Below are positions 1 through 8,704 of a stretch of 64,000 nt of DNA, one piece after another. The first letter of the stretch is position 1. Each line of letters starts with the position of its first letter. The notes below the pieces were generated by a model. It ran no database searches and had not been told where the DNA came from. It saw only the letters and a program-made list of their open reading frames with translations. Source of the DNA: Flavobacteriaceae bacterium (GTDB taxonomy: Bacteria; Bacteroidota; Bacteroidia; Flavobacteriales; Flavobacteriaceae); NCBI GenBank assembly GCA_028280265.1, contig JANQMD010000025.1, forward strand, positions 28,940 through 92,939, in the 5' to 3' direction. Position numbers and translations under genes: made by a program.

Positions 1-1817
1 CCTACTTTTATGATATACATCTTGTTTCCATTAATGGATTCGATACGATCTAACTTCCCAGTTCTGTAGGCCATATCCTCAAAAGGAAGCATTTTTGCTT
101 TTGCAAATTCTAAGGGTTCTCCTGTCAATTCAGATTTTTGACCTCTGTTGATAGCATATCCTTTTTCTCCATCAAACACTTGCTTTTGGAATACTTGCCC
201 ACCGAAAGTAATTGTATTAGATTCTTTATTTGGAGCTGCAACCTTTCTGGTAAGTTCTAATTTATTTCCTTGAATGGAAGCATTGTAAACCATCACCATG
301 GTTTTTACTTCAGCAACTTTGTCTGCTCCTCCAATTGCCTTGATGTAATTGTCAATCACCTTTGAAGCCGTCATGCCAGCTGGAATAGGAATGCTTAATT
401 CAGGCTTTTCGGTAGGATTTCCATATTTGTCAAAATACTTGATGTTGTAGTTAGGATTCTTTTCAAGATTCTTCAATACATCGATCGCTTTTCCAGTAAC
501 AACAATTCTGGCTTTATCGGCATTGAAATATTTAATTGCTGCATTCTGAACTTCATCTATGGTCACAGAATTGATTCTTTCAAGATAAGTCTCATAAAAA
601 TCATCAGGAAGGTTATAAATCTCTTTATTCAATGCAAAACGAGCAATAGTCGCAGGTCTTTGAGAGTTGATAACAAAGCTACCTACATATTCTGCCTTAG
701 CATTCTTCAATTCTTCCTGAGTCACTTTTTTGTAACGAACCTTGTTGATTTCTTTCATCATTTCAACAACCGAACTATCCGTTACCATGTTACGTACACT
801 AGCCGTAGCTCTAAAAGTAGCAGCTCTTCTGCTTTGTCTCAATCTAGAGTAAGATCCATAGGTGTATCCCTTATCCTCTCTCAGATTCATGTATAACCTT
901 GCAGTGCTACCGCCACCTAATATTTTATTGGCTAAAAGAGCCGCAAAATAATCCTGATCCCCCAATTTCAAATCAATATTGTTAATGATCGAAATTTCTG
1001 ATTGTACAGCATTGGGCATGTCTATAAAATCAATCTCAGTAGTTTCTACATTTTGAGGCTTCGGATTGTTTGATGTTGGAATCGTTCCAGCGTTCCAATC
1101 TCCAAATAACTTTTTTACTAGCTTTTTCATTTTCTTGGGATTGATATCTCCTTGAATGATTAAAAAAGCATTGTTAGGTCTGTAAAAAGCTTGGAAGTTT
1201 TGTTTTACATCTTCCAGTGTAATATTGCCAACACTTTCCTTTGAAGTATACTCTCCAAAAGGGTGGTCTTTTCCATAAGTTAATAGGTCTTCTACTCTTC
1301 TGGCTGCGGCAGTCACACTCTTTTCTCCTGATTTGATATTGTCTAGAGTCACCTCAACTTCCTTGTCAAACTCCTCTTTGGTAAACTGAGAATTTTTAAC
1401 TCCGTCAGCCATTAAACCTAAAATCTCAGGGAAATATCTTTTTAAAGAAGAAGCAAAAGCAGATGTACTTCCAAAGCTAATACTGGCTCCTAAGAAATCT
1501 ACTCGCTCATTAAAATCATCTTTGGAAATACTTGGAGTTCCACGTCCTAACAAGCTTCCCATAATACCAGAAACACCCGATTTGTCTCCCTCTACAGTTG
1601 GTTCGTTGTCTATGGTTAATGTTGCAGAGGCTCTTGGTAATTTATGATTTTCAACCATGATTACCCTCAGTCCATTTTTCAGTGTGAATTTCTCTGCCTT
1701 TCCTAGTTTTACCTGTGGAGCAGGACCTGGTGTTGGTTGTTTTGTTCTGTCTACTTGCGCATTCAATGCAAAAGACATGACAAAGATTGCTACGAATGAT
1801 AAAATTTTTGTTTTCAT
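1..1817 (-). CDS. M16 family peptidase homologue without active site (partial)
   Basis: This gene runs off the left edge, so its C-terminus is missing; about 605 codons are present. It starts at the ATG at 1817, followed by a signal peptide (MKTKILSFVAIFVMSFALNA). The M16 fold is recognisable (KFTLKNGLRVIMVENHKLPR near residues 43-62), but where a catalytic M16 protein has HxxEH this one reads GVSGIMGSLLGRGT, so the zinc-binding histidines and glutamate are absent. A second M16 domain follows, and the visible C-terminal part continues past it. In Bacteroidota such proteins are usually encoded next to an active M16 subunit, as here (22 bp gap, same strand), and are thought to form a heterodimeric periplasmic peptidase. 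Its role as non-catalytic partner is inferred from the family. Confidence 0.9.
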   Translation of the reverse strand, partial: MKTKILSFVAIFVMSFALNAQVDRTKQPTPGPAPQVKLGKAEKFTLKNGLRVIMVENHKLPRASATLTIDNEPTVEGDKSGVSGIMGSLLGRGTPSISKDDFNERVDFLGASISFGSTSAFASSLKRYFPEILGLMADGVKNSQFTKEEFDKEVEVTLDNIKSGEKSVTAAARRVEDLLTYGKDHPFGEYTSKESVGNITLEDVKQNFQAFYRPNNAFLIIQGDINPKKMKKLVKKLFGDWNAGTIPTSNNPKPQNVETTEIDFIDMPNAVQSEISIINNIDLKLGDQDYFAALLANKILGGGSTARLYMNLREDKGYTYGSYSRLRQSRRAATFRATASVRNMVTDSSVVEMMKEINKVRYKKVTQEELKNAKAEYVGSFVINSQRPATIARFALNKEIYNLPDDFYETYLERINSVTIDEVQNAAIKYFNADKARIVVTGKAIDVLKNLEKNPNYNIKYFDKYGNPTEKPELSIPIPAGMTASKVIDNYIKAIGGADKVAEVKTMVMVYNASIQGNKLELTRKVAAPNKESNTITFGGQVFQKQVFDGEKGYAINRGQKSELTGEPLEFAKAKMLPFEDMAYRTGKLDRIESINGNKMYIIKV

Positions 1818-1839
1818 ATTAAGTTTGATGTCTTTTGAT

Positions 1840-3150
1840 TTATTTTTTTGGTAAGTATTCCAAGATTAATCGTTGGTTAGGTTGCAAGTATTTTTTAGCA
1901 ACTTCTCTAATTTCTTCTCTGGTGATAGATCTGTAGATGTCTATTTCAGTATTGATCAAATTTGTATTTCCATACAAAACATGATAGGTAGCAAGAGAAC
2001 TTGCAATACCTTCTACACTAGAATTAGAGTTCACAAAATTATTTTCAAACTGATTCTGAAGTTTTTGATAATCCTTCTCAGAAATCAAATCTGTTTGAAG
2101 TTTTACCACCTCATCATCAATTTCCTTGATTAAAGTGTCTAGTGGTGTTTTTCCTTGAGGCAATCCAAAGAGAATATACAATCCATAGTCTTCTTGACTA
2201 AAATTGATAGCTCCAGTTTGTAAAGCCATCTTTTTCTGATCAACCAGTTTTTTGTACAAAACAGAACTTCTTCCAGTACTTAAATAAGAAGAAATCATAT
2301 CCAAAACTCTAGCATCTCTTGTTTTCATAGACGGAGTTCTGTAGGCAGCCATGATCGCGGGAATCTGAATGTTTGGATCATAAGCTTTTGCCTTGATGGT
2401 CTCGGTAATAGGGTCTTCTTTGGGGAAATTTCTTACAATGTCTTTTCCTCTTGGGATCGGGCCAAAATAATCTTCGATCATTTTCTTTACTTCCTTTTTG
2501 TTGATATCTCCAGCTACGACCAAAGTTCCATTGTTTGGAACATAATATTTTTTGTTGAAAGCCAAGAAATCATCCAAAGTTGCAGCATCTAAATGCTCCA
2601 TTTTTCCAATGGTAGTTCCTTTGTAAGGATGTTTTTTGAACATGTTTAATTTCACAAACTCTAAAAAACGACCATAAGGCTGATTGTCTACTCGTAATCT
2701 TTTTTCCTCTTTTACCACTTCGTTTTGAGTATCCACTCCTTTTTGTTCTATTACCGGATGAAGCAATCTCTCAGATTCGAGCCACAAACCGGTGGCAACT
2801 TGATTGGAAGGGAATACTTCGTAATAATAAGTTCGATCGTCATCCGTGGTAGCATTTCCACTCCCACCGGCAGAAGAGACAATTTTGTCCCACTGACCTC
2901 TTTTGATATTCTTTGTTCCTTCAAATAACAAATGCTCAAAGAAGTGAGCCATTCCAGTTCTGTCAGGTTGTTCATCTTTTGCCCCTACATGATAAAATGT
3001 AGAGATGATTACTACTGGTGCAGAAGTGTCTTGATGCAAGATAACATGCATTCCGTTGTCTAAATCATACTCTTCGAAATCTACTTTTTGCGCTGTAGAA
3101 GAGAATGCTAATAAAAACACTGAAGCCAGTGTAAAAATTCTTCTTTTCAT
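1840..3150 (-). CDS. M16 family zinc peptidase, catalytic subunit
   Basis: Insulinase/pitrilysin-type zinc endopeptidase, 436 residues from the ATG at 3150. An upstream in-frame ATG at 3204 would add 18 residues ahead of the signal peptide and is unlikely. The signal peptide (MKRRIFTLASVFLLAFSSTA) points to the periplasm or outer envelope. The inverted zinc motif HFFEH is at residues 69-73, and the downstream glutamate helix EVVKEEKRLR supplies the third ligand. The length fits one M16 subunit. It lies directly upstream of the inactive partner, and the two are very likely co-transcribed. The substrate cannot be read from the sequence; misfolded or signal-type peptides are the usual suggestion. 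Confidence 0.93.
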   Translation of the reverse strand: MKRRIFTLASVFLLAFSSTAQKVDFEEYDLDNGMHVILHQDTSAPVVIISTFYHVGAKDEQPDRTGMAHFFEHLLFEGTKNIKRGQWDKIVSSAGGSGNATTDDDRTYYYEVFPSNQVATGLWLESERLLHPVIEQKGVDTQNEVVKEEKRLRVDNQPYGRFLEFVKLNMFKKHPYKGTTIGKMEHLDAATLDDFLAFNKKYYVPNNGTLVVAGDINKKEVKKMIEDYFGPIPRGKDIVRNFPKEDPITETIKAKAYDPNIQIPAIMAAYRTPSMKTRDARVLDMISSYLSTGRSSVLYKKLVDQKKMALQTGAINFSQEDYGLYILFGLPQGKTPLDTLIKEIDDEVVKLQTDLISEKDYQKLQNQFENNFVNSNSSVEGIASSLATYHVLYGNTNLINTEIDIYRSITREEIREVAKKYLQPNQRLILEYLPKK

Positions 3151-3327
3151 TAAGTGTGTTTTAATTGATAAAAATTCATTAGTTCGACGCTCTCTTTGTG
3201 TCATTTGTTACACAAAAAAAGACAGAGGTGTAAACTACTTCTCAAAAATAAGAAGTATTCGACATAAGTTTCAAACAAACAAGCGTTTTATTTGAATTCT
3301 AATGTTCTGTAATTTTGTAGGATAACA

Positions 3328-3357
3328 TTGTTCTTTTTTAAAAAAAGAGTATATTTG
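3328..3357 (+). promoter_or_regulatory. Bacteroidota-type promoter of rplU-rpmA
   Basis: ATTG (3327-3330), 19 nt, then TATATTTG (3350-3357): a match to the Bacteroidota housekeeping consensus TTTG-N19-21-TAnnTTTG. It lies 50 bp upstream of the rplU ATG, leaving a roughly 45-nt leader. The 257-bp spacer between the divergent M16 gene and rplU holds this promoter and nothing else clear. Confidence 0.8.
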
Positions 3358-3407
3358 CACCCGCTTTAAAAGCAAGTTTAAGTAAAAAGCTAATATAAAC
3401 ATAGACT

Positions 3408-3968
3408 ATGTACGCAATTGTAGAGATAGCAGGGCAGCAGTTTAAAGTAGCAAAAGACCAAAAAGTTTACGTTCACCGTTTACAAGAAAAAGAAGGTTCT
3501 AAAGTAACTTTCGATAAAGTAATGCTTGTAGAAGATGGAGGAAATGTAACAGTTGGCGCCCCAGCTATAGAAGGAGCCGCAGTAACGGCTAAGATCCTAG
3601 GTCACTTAAAAGGTGATAAAGTAATCGTTTTCAAAAAGAAAAGAAGAAAAGGTTACAAAAAGAAAAATGGACACAGACAGTATTTAAGCGAAATTCAAAT
3701 TGAATCTATCGCTGCTTCTGGTGCCAAGAAAGCAACAGCTAAAAAAGCCGCTCCTAAAAAGGAAGCAAAGGCAGAAGCTCCAAAAGAGGTAGCACCTAAG
3801 AAAGCTGCCAAAGTAGAGGAAGCTCCAAAAGCTGAGGTAAAAGAAACAGCATCTAACGATTTAAGTTCTATGACTGTTGCTGAGTTAAAAGCTTTGGCTA
3901 AAGAGAAAGGTATCAAAGGATATACTTCTTTAAAGAAAGCTGAATTAATCGAAGCATTAAGCAAATAA
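3408..3968 (+). CDS. rplU: 50S ribosomal protein L21 with C-terminal extension
   Basis: Ribosomal protein bL21, a large-subunit 23S rRNA-binding protein. Residues 1-102 are the standard L21 domain (MYAIVEIAGQQFKVAKDQK at the start, KKKRRKGYKKKNGHRQ near 76-91). The usual bacterial length is about 103 residues; this protein has 186. The extra part is a Lys/Ala/Glu-rich linker (about 105-150) followed by a SAP/Rho-N-like helix-extension-helix (MTVAELKALAKEKGIKGY, then LKKAELIEALSK). This tail is common in Flavobacteriia and probably binds nucleic acid, though that is inference. It forms an operon with rpmA 27 bp downstream. Confidence 0.97.
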   Translation: MYAIVEIAGQQFKVAKDQKVYVHRLQEKEGSKVTFDKVMLVEDGGNVTVGAPAIEGAAVTAKILGHLKGDKVIVFKKKRRKGYKKKNGHRQYLSEIQIESIAASGAKKATAKKAAPKKEAKAEAPKEVAPKKAAKVEEAPKAEVKETASNDLSSMTVAELKALAKEKGIKGYTSLKKAELIEALSK

Positions 3969-3995
3969 GAATTTCAATTTTAAAACCATAAGATC

Positions 3996-4256
3996 ATGGC
4001 ACATAAAAAAGGAGTTGGTAGTTCGAAGAACGGTAGAGAATCAGAATCGAAACGACTAGGAGTTAAAATTTTTGGAGGACAAGCTGCAATCGCAGGAAAC
4101 ATTATTGTTCGTCAAAGAGGAACGCAACACTATCCAGGTGACAACGTATACATGGGGAAAGATCATACTTTACATGCAAAAGTTGATGGAGTTGTTGAGT
4201 TCAGAAAGAAAAAAGACAACAGATCTTATGTTTCTATAGTTCCTTTTGAGGCTTAA
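3996..4256 (+). CDS. rpmA: 50S ribosomal protein L27
   Basis: Ribosomal protein bL27, 86 residues, the standard length. It begins [20 protein letters not shown], the conserved N-terminal tail that reaches toward the peptidyl-transferase centre; there is no Firmicutes-type cleavable pre-sequence. IIVRQRGTQ and the middle-domain motif HPG-like [14 protein letters not shown] are present. Second gene of the rplU-rpmA operon, followed 20 bp later by a strong terminator. Confidence 0.98.
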   Translation: MAHKKGVGSSKNGRESESKRLGVKIFGGQAAIAGNIIVRQRGTQHYPGDNVYMGKDHTLHAKVDGVVEFRKKKDNRSYVSIVPFEA

Positions 4257-4276
4257 GAAATTTAAGAATGATATAG

Positions 4277-4311
4277 AAAACGCTCAAACATTGTTTGAGC
4301 GTTTTTTTTAT
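4277..4311 (+). terminator. Rho-independent terminator of rplU-rpmA
   Basis: A 14-bp inverted repeat (AAAACGCTCAAACA at 4277-4290, TGTTTGAGCGTTTT at 4292-4305) runs into a T tract. Confidence 0.92.
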
Positions 4312-4690
4312 CCAATGATCTAACTTTTTCCATGAACTTGCTCCACAGAACCTATGCAAAGGCGCAGTGAAAAAATTACAAAAAATATTGAAGAGAAGTC
4401 TTCGACCTATCGAGACAATTCTTAAAAAACAAGGAAGCAGCGATGGGTAAAAGATGGAAAGTTGTTTGATTTCAATGAAATTGGAAGAGTTCTTTCCATC
4501 TGTGGAAGAAGATTCCGTAGTTTGTTTAGGATTGTCTCGTCAGTCTTGACTTTTTTGATTCGTTTTTGTGTCAAGACAAAAATGAATGGAGTAGAAATGT
4601 AATTTAAAAGAGTAATTAGTAAAGAAAGATTCTATTTGTTGGTTAGTTAAGAACCCTTTTTATTAGCATCCATTTCGTACTTTTAACCCG
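4312..4690. other. 379-bp non-coding spacer with a degraded repeat hairpin
   Basis: I see no gene here. At 4558-4587 the arms ATTCGTTTTTGT and ACAAAAATGAAT pair around the 6-nt loop GTCAAG with one G-U pair. Similar hairpins recur in flavobacterial spacers, so this looks like a decayed dispersed repeat. No convincing promoter for the next gene was found. Confidence 0.5.
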
Positions 4691-5929
4691 ATGAATGTAG
4701 TTTACAATCTTGCCGCTCACATTACCTATGGCATTTTGAATGTTTACGCACAGATAAATCCTAAGATGAAACTGTTCGTAAAAGGAAGGAAAGAATCTTT
4801 TCAGAGACTTGCTTCCATTCAGAAAGGAGATAAAGTAGTTTGGCTTCATGCAGCTTCTTTGGGAGAGTTTGAACAAGCCAGACCTATTATTGAGGAAGTG
4901 AAGAAGATACATCCCAGTTATAAGATCGTAGTCACTTTTTTTTCGCCCTCTGGATATGAAATTCGGAAGAATTATGAACTTGCTGATATCGTTTGTTATT
5001 TGCCTTTTGACACAAAAGGGAGAGTGAAAAAATTTGTAGAAAAAGTACATCCTGAATTGGCGATCATCATTAAATATGAATTTTGGCCCAACCTTTTAAG
5101 TGCATTAAAAAAGCAATCGATTTCTACCATTTTGGTTTCTGGAATTTTTAGAGAAGATCAAACTTTTTTTAAAACTTCTGGAAAGTGGATGCGGAGGTCT
5201 TTAGAGGCTTTCGATCATTTCTTTGTGCAAAACAAGAAATCTAAAGAGCTTTTAAATTCTATTAATTTAGAAAATGTGACTGTAAGTGGTGACACACGTT
5301 TTGATCGTGTTTCTAAAATTTTAGAGCAAGACAATTCTGTTGATTTTATAGAAGAGTTTAAGGACAATCAATACACTGTAGTTGCGGGTAGTACATGGCC
5401 AGAAGGAGAAGAGTTCTTGGTAAATTACATCAATCAGTCACAAGGAGAAAAGTTTGTTATTGCTCCCCATAATATGAATGAAAAAGCCATTCAAAGATTG
5501 AAAGATTCAATAATTAAAAAGACTATTCTGTTTTCAGAAAAGGAAGGTCAAAACCTCGCAGAGTTTGATGTTTTTATCATAGATACAATTGGATTGCTGA
5601 CGAAGATTTATTCTTATGCAGACGCTGTATATGTAGGTGGTGCTTTTAAAACGGGATTGCACAACATTTTAGAACCTGCTACTTTTGGAGTTCCTATTGT
5701 TATTGGAACCGAGTATAAGAAGTTTCAGGAAGCGGTCGATTTGGTCGAATTAAAAGGGTGCATCTCTGTAAAGAACCAGGAAGAATTCTCAGAGATTTTT
5801 CATCGATTGAAAACGGATACGGTCTATAGAAAGGAAACAGGAAACATCAATCAAGAGTATATACAAAACAACAAAGGAGCTAAGAAAAAGATTATGGAAT
5901 ATATCAATGAAAAACTAAATAACAACTAA
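4691..5929 (+). CDS. waaA: 3-deoxy-D-manno-octulosonic acid (Kdo) transferase
   Basis: Inner-membrane GT30 glycosyltransferase that adds Kdo from CMP-Kdo to lipid A precursor, an essential step of LPS inner-core synthesis. 412 residues, close to the family norm. The N-terminus MNVVYNLAAHITYGILNVYA is the membrane anchor. VVWLHAASLGEFEQARPII (about 48-66) holds the conserved glutamate taken as the catalytic base. The second Rossmann half has VVAGSTWPEGEE (about 231-242) and VGGAFKTGLHNILEPATFG (about 316-334), the donor-binding motif. It appears monocistronic: a spacer lies upstream and a palindromic repeat downstream. Confidence 0.95.
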   Translation: MNVVYNLAAHITYGILNVYAQINPKMKLFVKGRKESFQRLASIQKGDKVVWLHAASLGEFEQARPIIEEVKKIHPSYKIVVTFFSPSGYEIRKNYELADIVCYLPFDTKGRVKKFVEKVHPELAIIIKYEFWPNLLSALKKQSISTILVSGIFREDQTFFKTSGKWMRRSLEAFDHFFVQNKKSKELLNSINLENVTVSGDTRFDRVSKILEQDNSVDFIEEFKDNQYTVVAGSTWPEGEEFLVNYINQSQGEKFVIAPHNMNEKAIQRLKDSIIKKTILFSEKEGQNLAEFDVFIIDTIGLLTKIYSYADAVYVGGAFKTGLHNILEPATFGVPIVIGTEYKKFQEAVDLVELKGCISVKNQEEFSEIFHRLKTDTVYRKETGNINQEYIQNNKGAKKKIMEYINEKLNNN

Positions 5930-5930
5930 A

Positions 5931-5999
5931 TGTCATTACGAGAAACGAAGTGACGAAGTAATCTTTTCAAGAGATTCCTTCACTTTGTTCGGAATGACG
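5931..5999. repeat. Imperfect palindromic repeat, GTCATT...AATGAC type
   Basis: About 69 nt with TGTCATTACG at one end and CGGAATGACG at the other. The two halves are imperfect inverted copies through the whole element (GAAGTGACGAAGTAATCTT against AAGAGATTCCTTCACTTTG). A second element with the same ends lies at 12149-12237. The element supplies an in-frame ATG at 5985 that is not the start of the next gene. Confidence 0.8.
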
Positions 6000-6017
6000 A
6001 TAAAAACTAAATTAAAT

Positions 6018-6575
6018 ATGGAAATCATAACACAACCTTGGCCTTGGTATGTTGCTGGACCTGCAATTGCCTTTGTGCTATTTTTGTTGTTCTATTTTGG
6101 AAAAAGCTTTGGAGTCTCTACCAATTTAGAAACCTTCTGTACCATTGGAGGCGCAGGAAAAATATCAGATCATTTTAAAACCGATTGGAAAGCGAGAACT
6201 TGGAGCCTCGTTTTTGTTTTGGGTATTGTGATTGGAGGATTCATCTCTAGTCAGTACTTAATGCCTTCACAAGCCATTGATTTAAATCCACAAACCGTGC
6301 AAGATTTAGCAGCGCTTGGATTTGCCAATGCGGGTAGTGAGTATTTACCTGTCGAAATATTTAGCACGGAGAATCTATTGTCTTTAAAAGGAATTGGAAT
6401 CTTAGTTGTATCAGGATTGTTTATTGGATTTGGAACTCGTTATGCTAGTGGATGTACCTCGGGACATGCAATTACTGGATTGAGTAGTTTGCAAACCCCT
6501 TCATTGGTTGCTACGATTGGATTTTTTGCAGGCGGATTATTAATGACATGGTTTGTATTCCCAATAATATTCTAA
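6018..6575 (+). CDS. YeeE/YedE-family membrane transporter, subunit 1
   Basis: Polytopic inner-membrane protein of the YeeE/YedE (sulfur transport) family, half-size form: 185 residues from the ATG at 6018. Starting at 5985 would add residues encoded by the upstream repeat. About four to five hydrophobic segments are seen. The hallmark GCTSGHAITGLSSL (about 142-155) holds the conserved cysteine which in characterised thiosulfate transporters passes the substrate through the membrane. FCTIGGAGKISDHF (near residue 37) is a second typical block. The partner subunit starts 3 bp downstream. Placement before Moco genes, which need sulfur for MoaD, suggests a sulfur-supply role; that link is inference. 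Confidence 0.85.
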   Translation: MEIITQPWPWYVAGPAIAFVLFLLFYFGKSFGVSTNLETFCTIGGAGKISDHFKTDWKARTWSLVFVLGIVIGGFISSQYLMPSQAIDLNPQTVQDLAALGFANAGSEYLPVEIFSTENLLSLKGIGILVVSGLFIGFGTRYASGCTSGHAITGLSSLQTPSLVATIGFFAGGLLMTWFVFPIIF

Positions 6576-6578
6576 GCT

Positions 6579-6992
6579 ATGAAGTACATTAAATTTTTAA
6601 TCGTTGGAATTTTATTCGGAATCATACTAAGCAAATCAGAAGTCGTTTCTTGGTACCGAATCTATGAAATGTTTAAGTTCCAATCTTTCCATATGTATGG
6701 AGTGATTGGCTCAGCAGTTGGAATCGGGGTCATTTTGATGCAACTCTTTAAAAGAGGAATCATCAAAGATTTTCAAGGAAATCCAATCAAAGTAAAAGAC
6801 AAGAAGAAAGGGTTTATAAGGACCTTTGTAGGAGGAAGCATTTTTGGATTGGGTTGGGCATTGGTAGGTGCTTGTCCAGGACCCATTTTTGTACTCATCG
6901 GTCATGGAGCAGTTTCTATATTAATTGTTTTACTGGCTGCTGTTTTAGGAGCTTTTATCTATGGGTTATTAGCAAAAAAATTACCGAGTTAA
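6579..6992 (+). CDS. YeeE/YedE-family membrane transporter, subunit 2 (DUF6691-like)
   Basis: Second half of the split YeeE/YedE transporter, 137 residues with about four membrane segments. The repeated family motif is GLGWALVGACPGPIFVLIGHG (about 87-107; central GACPGP with the conserved cysteine), equivalent to GCTSGH in the first subunit. Together the two halves match one full-length YeeE. The substrate is probably thiosulfate or another small sulfur species, from family knowledge only. It overlaps nothing but is followed within 1 bp by the next gene, so transcription is continuous toward moaA. Confidence 0.85.
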   Translation: MKYIKFLIVGILFGIILSKSEVVSWYRIYEMFKFQSFHMYGVIGSAVGIGVILMQLFKRGIIKDFQGNPIKVKDKKKGFIRTFVGGSIFGLGWALVGACPGPIFVLIGHGAVSILIVLLAAVLGAFIYGLLAKKLPS

Positions 6993-6993
6993 G

Positions 6994-7428
6994 TTGGAAA
7001 AACACTGGCGCTTTTCAGATGAGGTTTACGAGCAGAAATTTAGAGAGATTAAATTTCCACCGCTCTATTTTTCGCATGAAGCACACTTGCGTTTGGCTTA
7101 CATTCATTTAGAAAAATATGGATTGGATCAATCGATTGAGAATATGTGCATACAGATCTATGATTTCGCGATGAAATATGGCGCTACCATGAAGTTTAAC
7201 GCTACTGTAACATATGCTTCTTTGCAAATCTTGTATCATTACATGAACAAAGGGGAGAGCAATTCATTCCAAGATTTGATGCAAGAATTTCCACATCTTT
7301 TGGAAGACTTTAAGGGAGAGATACAGCACTATTACAGTTGGGATGTCTTTCGCTCTCCAGAAGCAAAAGCGAAGATTCATCAACCGGATCTAAAACCATT
7401 TGTATATGAGCCAGCAACTAATAGATAG
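6994..7428 (+). CDS. Conserved hypothetical protein upstream of moaA
   Basis: I do not recognise this 144-residue protein. It is soluble, with no signal peptide or membrane segment, rich in His and aromatic residues (PPLYFSHEAHLRLAYIHLEK at about 22-41; LYHYMNKGE; QHYYSWDVFRSPEAK) and probably all alpha-helical. The start is a TTG at 6994, one base after the stop of the transporter gene; the first internal ATG would remove 46 residues including the His-rich block. Its end overlaps moaA by 23 nt. This tight packing says it belongs to the transporter-moaA transcript. A role in sulfur handling or Moco synthesis is possible but unproven. Confidence 0.75.
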   Translation: MEKHWRFSDEVYEQKFREIKFPPLYFSHEAHLRLAYIHLEKYGLDQSIENMCIQIYDFAMKYGATMKFNATVTYASLQILYHYMNKGESNSFQDLMQEFPHLLEDFKGEIQHYYSWDVFRSPEAKAKIHQPDLKPFVYEPATNR

Positions 7429-8401
7429 TTTTGGGCGACAGATTAAGTATGTACGTTTAGCGGTTACTGACCGATGTAACTTGCGTTGCCAATATTGCAT
7501 GCCTGCTCATGGAATTGAAATTGCGCCTCGTGCCGATTTGCTCACATTCAAAGAAATGTACCGCATTGTTCGTGTCCTTACCGAGTTGGGAGTGACGAAA
7601 GTTCGACTCACAGGTGGTGAACCTTTTGTTCGAAAAGACTTTATCAAGTTTCTGGAGATGCTGTCGTTTAACGATTTGTTAGAGACAATCAATATCACAA
7701 CCAACGGTGCGATGATTGCCAAGCATATCCCTGTCTTGGAGCAAATGGAAAAGGTACAGAACATCAATTTGAGTATCGATAGTTTGCAGAAAGAGAAGTT
7801 TTTCCAGATCACTCGTCGTGATGTATTTCCCGAAGTCTATGAAACCTTTGAATTGTTAGAGCAAAGTAGCTTGAATTTGAAACTAAATGTGGTCGTGCAA
7901 GCGGGTTTTAATACGGATGAGATTGTTGACTTTATTGCCTTGACGAAAGAGAAAAATGTTGCCGTTCGTTTTATCGAGGAAATGCCTTTCAACGGAAAAG
8001 GTCAGCGCGATATTCAAGAAAACTGGAACTACACCAAAATTCTAGAAGAGATCCAAACACAGTTTCAAGTAAAACAAATGGTTTCTGAAAAATCATCCAC
8101 CTCAAGAAATTTTAGTATTGGAGGTCATCAAGGAAGTGTAGGAATCATTCCTGCCTTTACCAGAACCATTTGTAACGATTGCAATCGCATTCGAGTTACG
8201 CCCACGGGGACGTTTAAAAACTGTTTGTTTGACGATGGTGTTTTTAACCTGCGCGATTTTTTAAGAGCGGGAGCGAGCAACGAAGAGTTAAAAGAGTTGT
8301 TTTTGTCGTTGGTGAAAGACAAACCAGCAAATGGATTTGTGGCCGAAGCCAATCGAAAACAAGGAAATGTGTCAGAAAGTATGTCAACGATAGGAGGGTA
8401 A
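7406..8401 (+). CDS. moaA: GTP 3',8-cyclase MoaA
   Basis: Radical SAM enzyme for the first step of molybdenum cofactor synthesis: with MoaC it turns GTP into cyclic pyranopterin monophosphate. 331 residues from the ATG at 7406; the extra TTG codon two positions upstream is not needed. The radical SAM cluster is C24-x3-C28-x2-C31 (RCNLRCQYCMP). The C-terminal cluster site is in RTICNDCNRIR with the third Cys in FKNCLFDDG. It ends MSTIGG, the conserved Gly-Gly tail that reaches the active site. KVRLTGGEPFVRKDF is the SAM-binding GGEP motif. First clear gene of the Moco cluster. Confidence 0.97.
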   Translation: MSQQLIDSFGRQIKYVRLAVTDRCNLRCQYCMPAHGIEIAPRADLLTFKEMYRIVRVLTELGVTKVRLTGGEPFVRKDFIKFLEMLSFNDLLETINITTNGAMIAKHIPVLEQMEKVQNINLSIDSLQKEKFFQITRRDVFPEVYETFELLEQSSLNLKLNVVVQAGFNTDEIVDFIALTKEKNVAVRFIEEMPFNGKGQRDIQENWNYTKILEEIQTQFQVKQMVSEKSSTSRNFSIGGHQGSVGIIPAFTRTICNDCNRIRVTPTGTFKNCLFDDGVFNLRDFLRAGASNEELKELFLSLVKDKPANGFVAEANRKQGNVSESMSTIGG

Positions 8402-8410
8402 TAACTAAAA

Positions 8411-8704
8411 ATGGGAGAAAAAAAAGTTGTTGATTATTTAGACAATGTGAAATTCAATATGATATTTTTGACAATCATGTTGATAATATCATGGATTATA
8501 GGAATAAGTTCTTATGTTCATCCAAGCGCAAATCATGGGGCAATAGTTCCATATATTTTACCTCCTTTTTTCTTTACTTGTACAGTCATTGTGTATTTTC
8601 TCTCTAGAATTTTTATAAAGAAATATAATTGGATTATATCTATTGCAGGTACAGTGATAAACTTGTACTATGCAATTCAATGGTATATAAATAATAATAT
8701 ATGA
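8411..8704 (+). CDS. Small membrane protein of unknown function
   Basis: 97 residues with three likely membrane helices (about 16-36, 47-67, 75-92) and a charged N-terminus MGEKKVVDYLD. I do not recognise a family. Its stop overlaps the moeA start (ATGA type), it is 9 bp after moaA and is markedly more AT-rich than its neighbours, so it may be a later insertion into the moaA-moeA pair. No function can be assigned. Confidence 0.6.
   Translation: MGEKKVVDYLDNVKFNMIFLTIMLIISWIIGISSYVHPSANHGAIVPYILPPFFFTCTVIVYFLSRIFIKKYNWIISIAGTVINLYYAIQWYINNNI

Noticed and set aside
660..2975. Short open frames across the M16 genes on either strand
   Set aside because: They lie opposite or out of frame within two clear M16 coding regions and encode low-complexity peptides with no recognisable features.
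4643..5050. 135-codon minus-strand frame over the waaA start
   Set aside because: Antisense to a canonical Kdo transferase; no motif, no promoter.
5985..6017. Upstream ATG start for the first YeeE subunit
   Set aside because: The extra residues are encoded by the palindromic repeat; the family starts at the membrane helix after 6018.
6854..7111. 85-codon plus-strand frame between the transporter and the unknown gene
   Set aside because: Out of frame with two supported genes and without family features.
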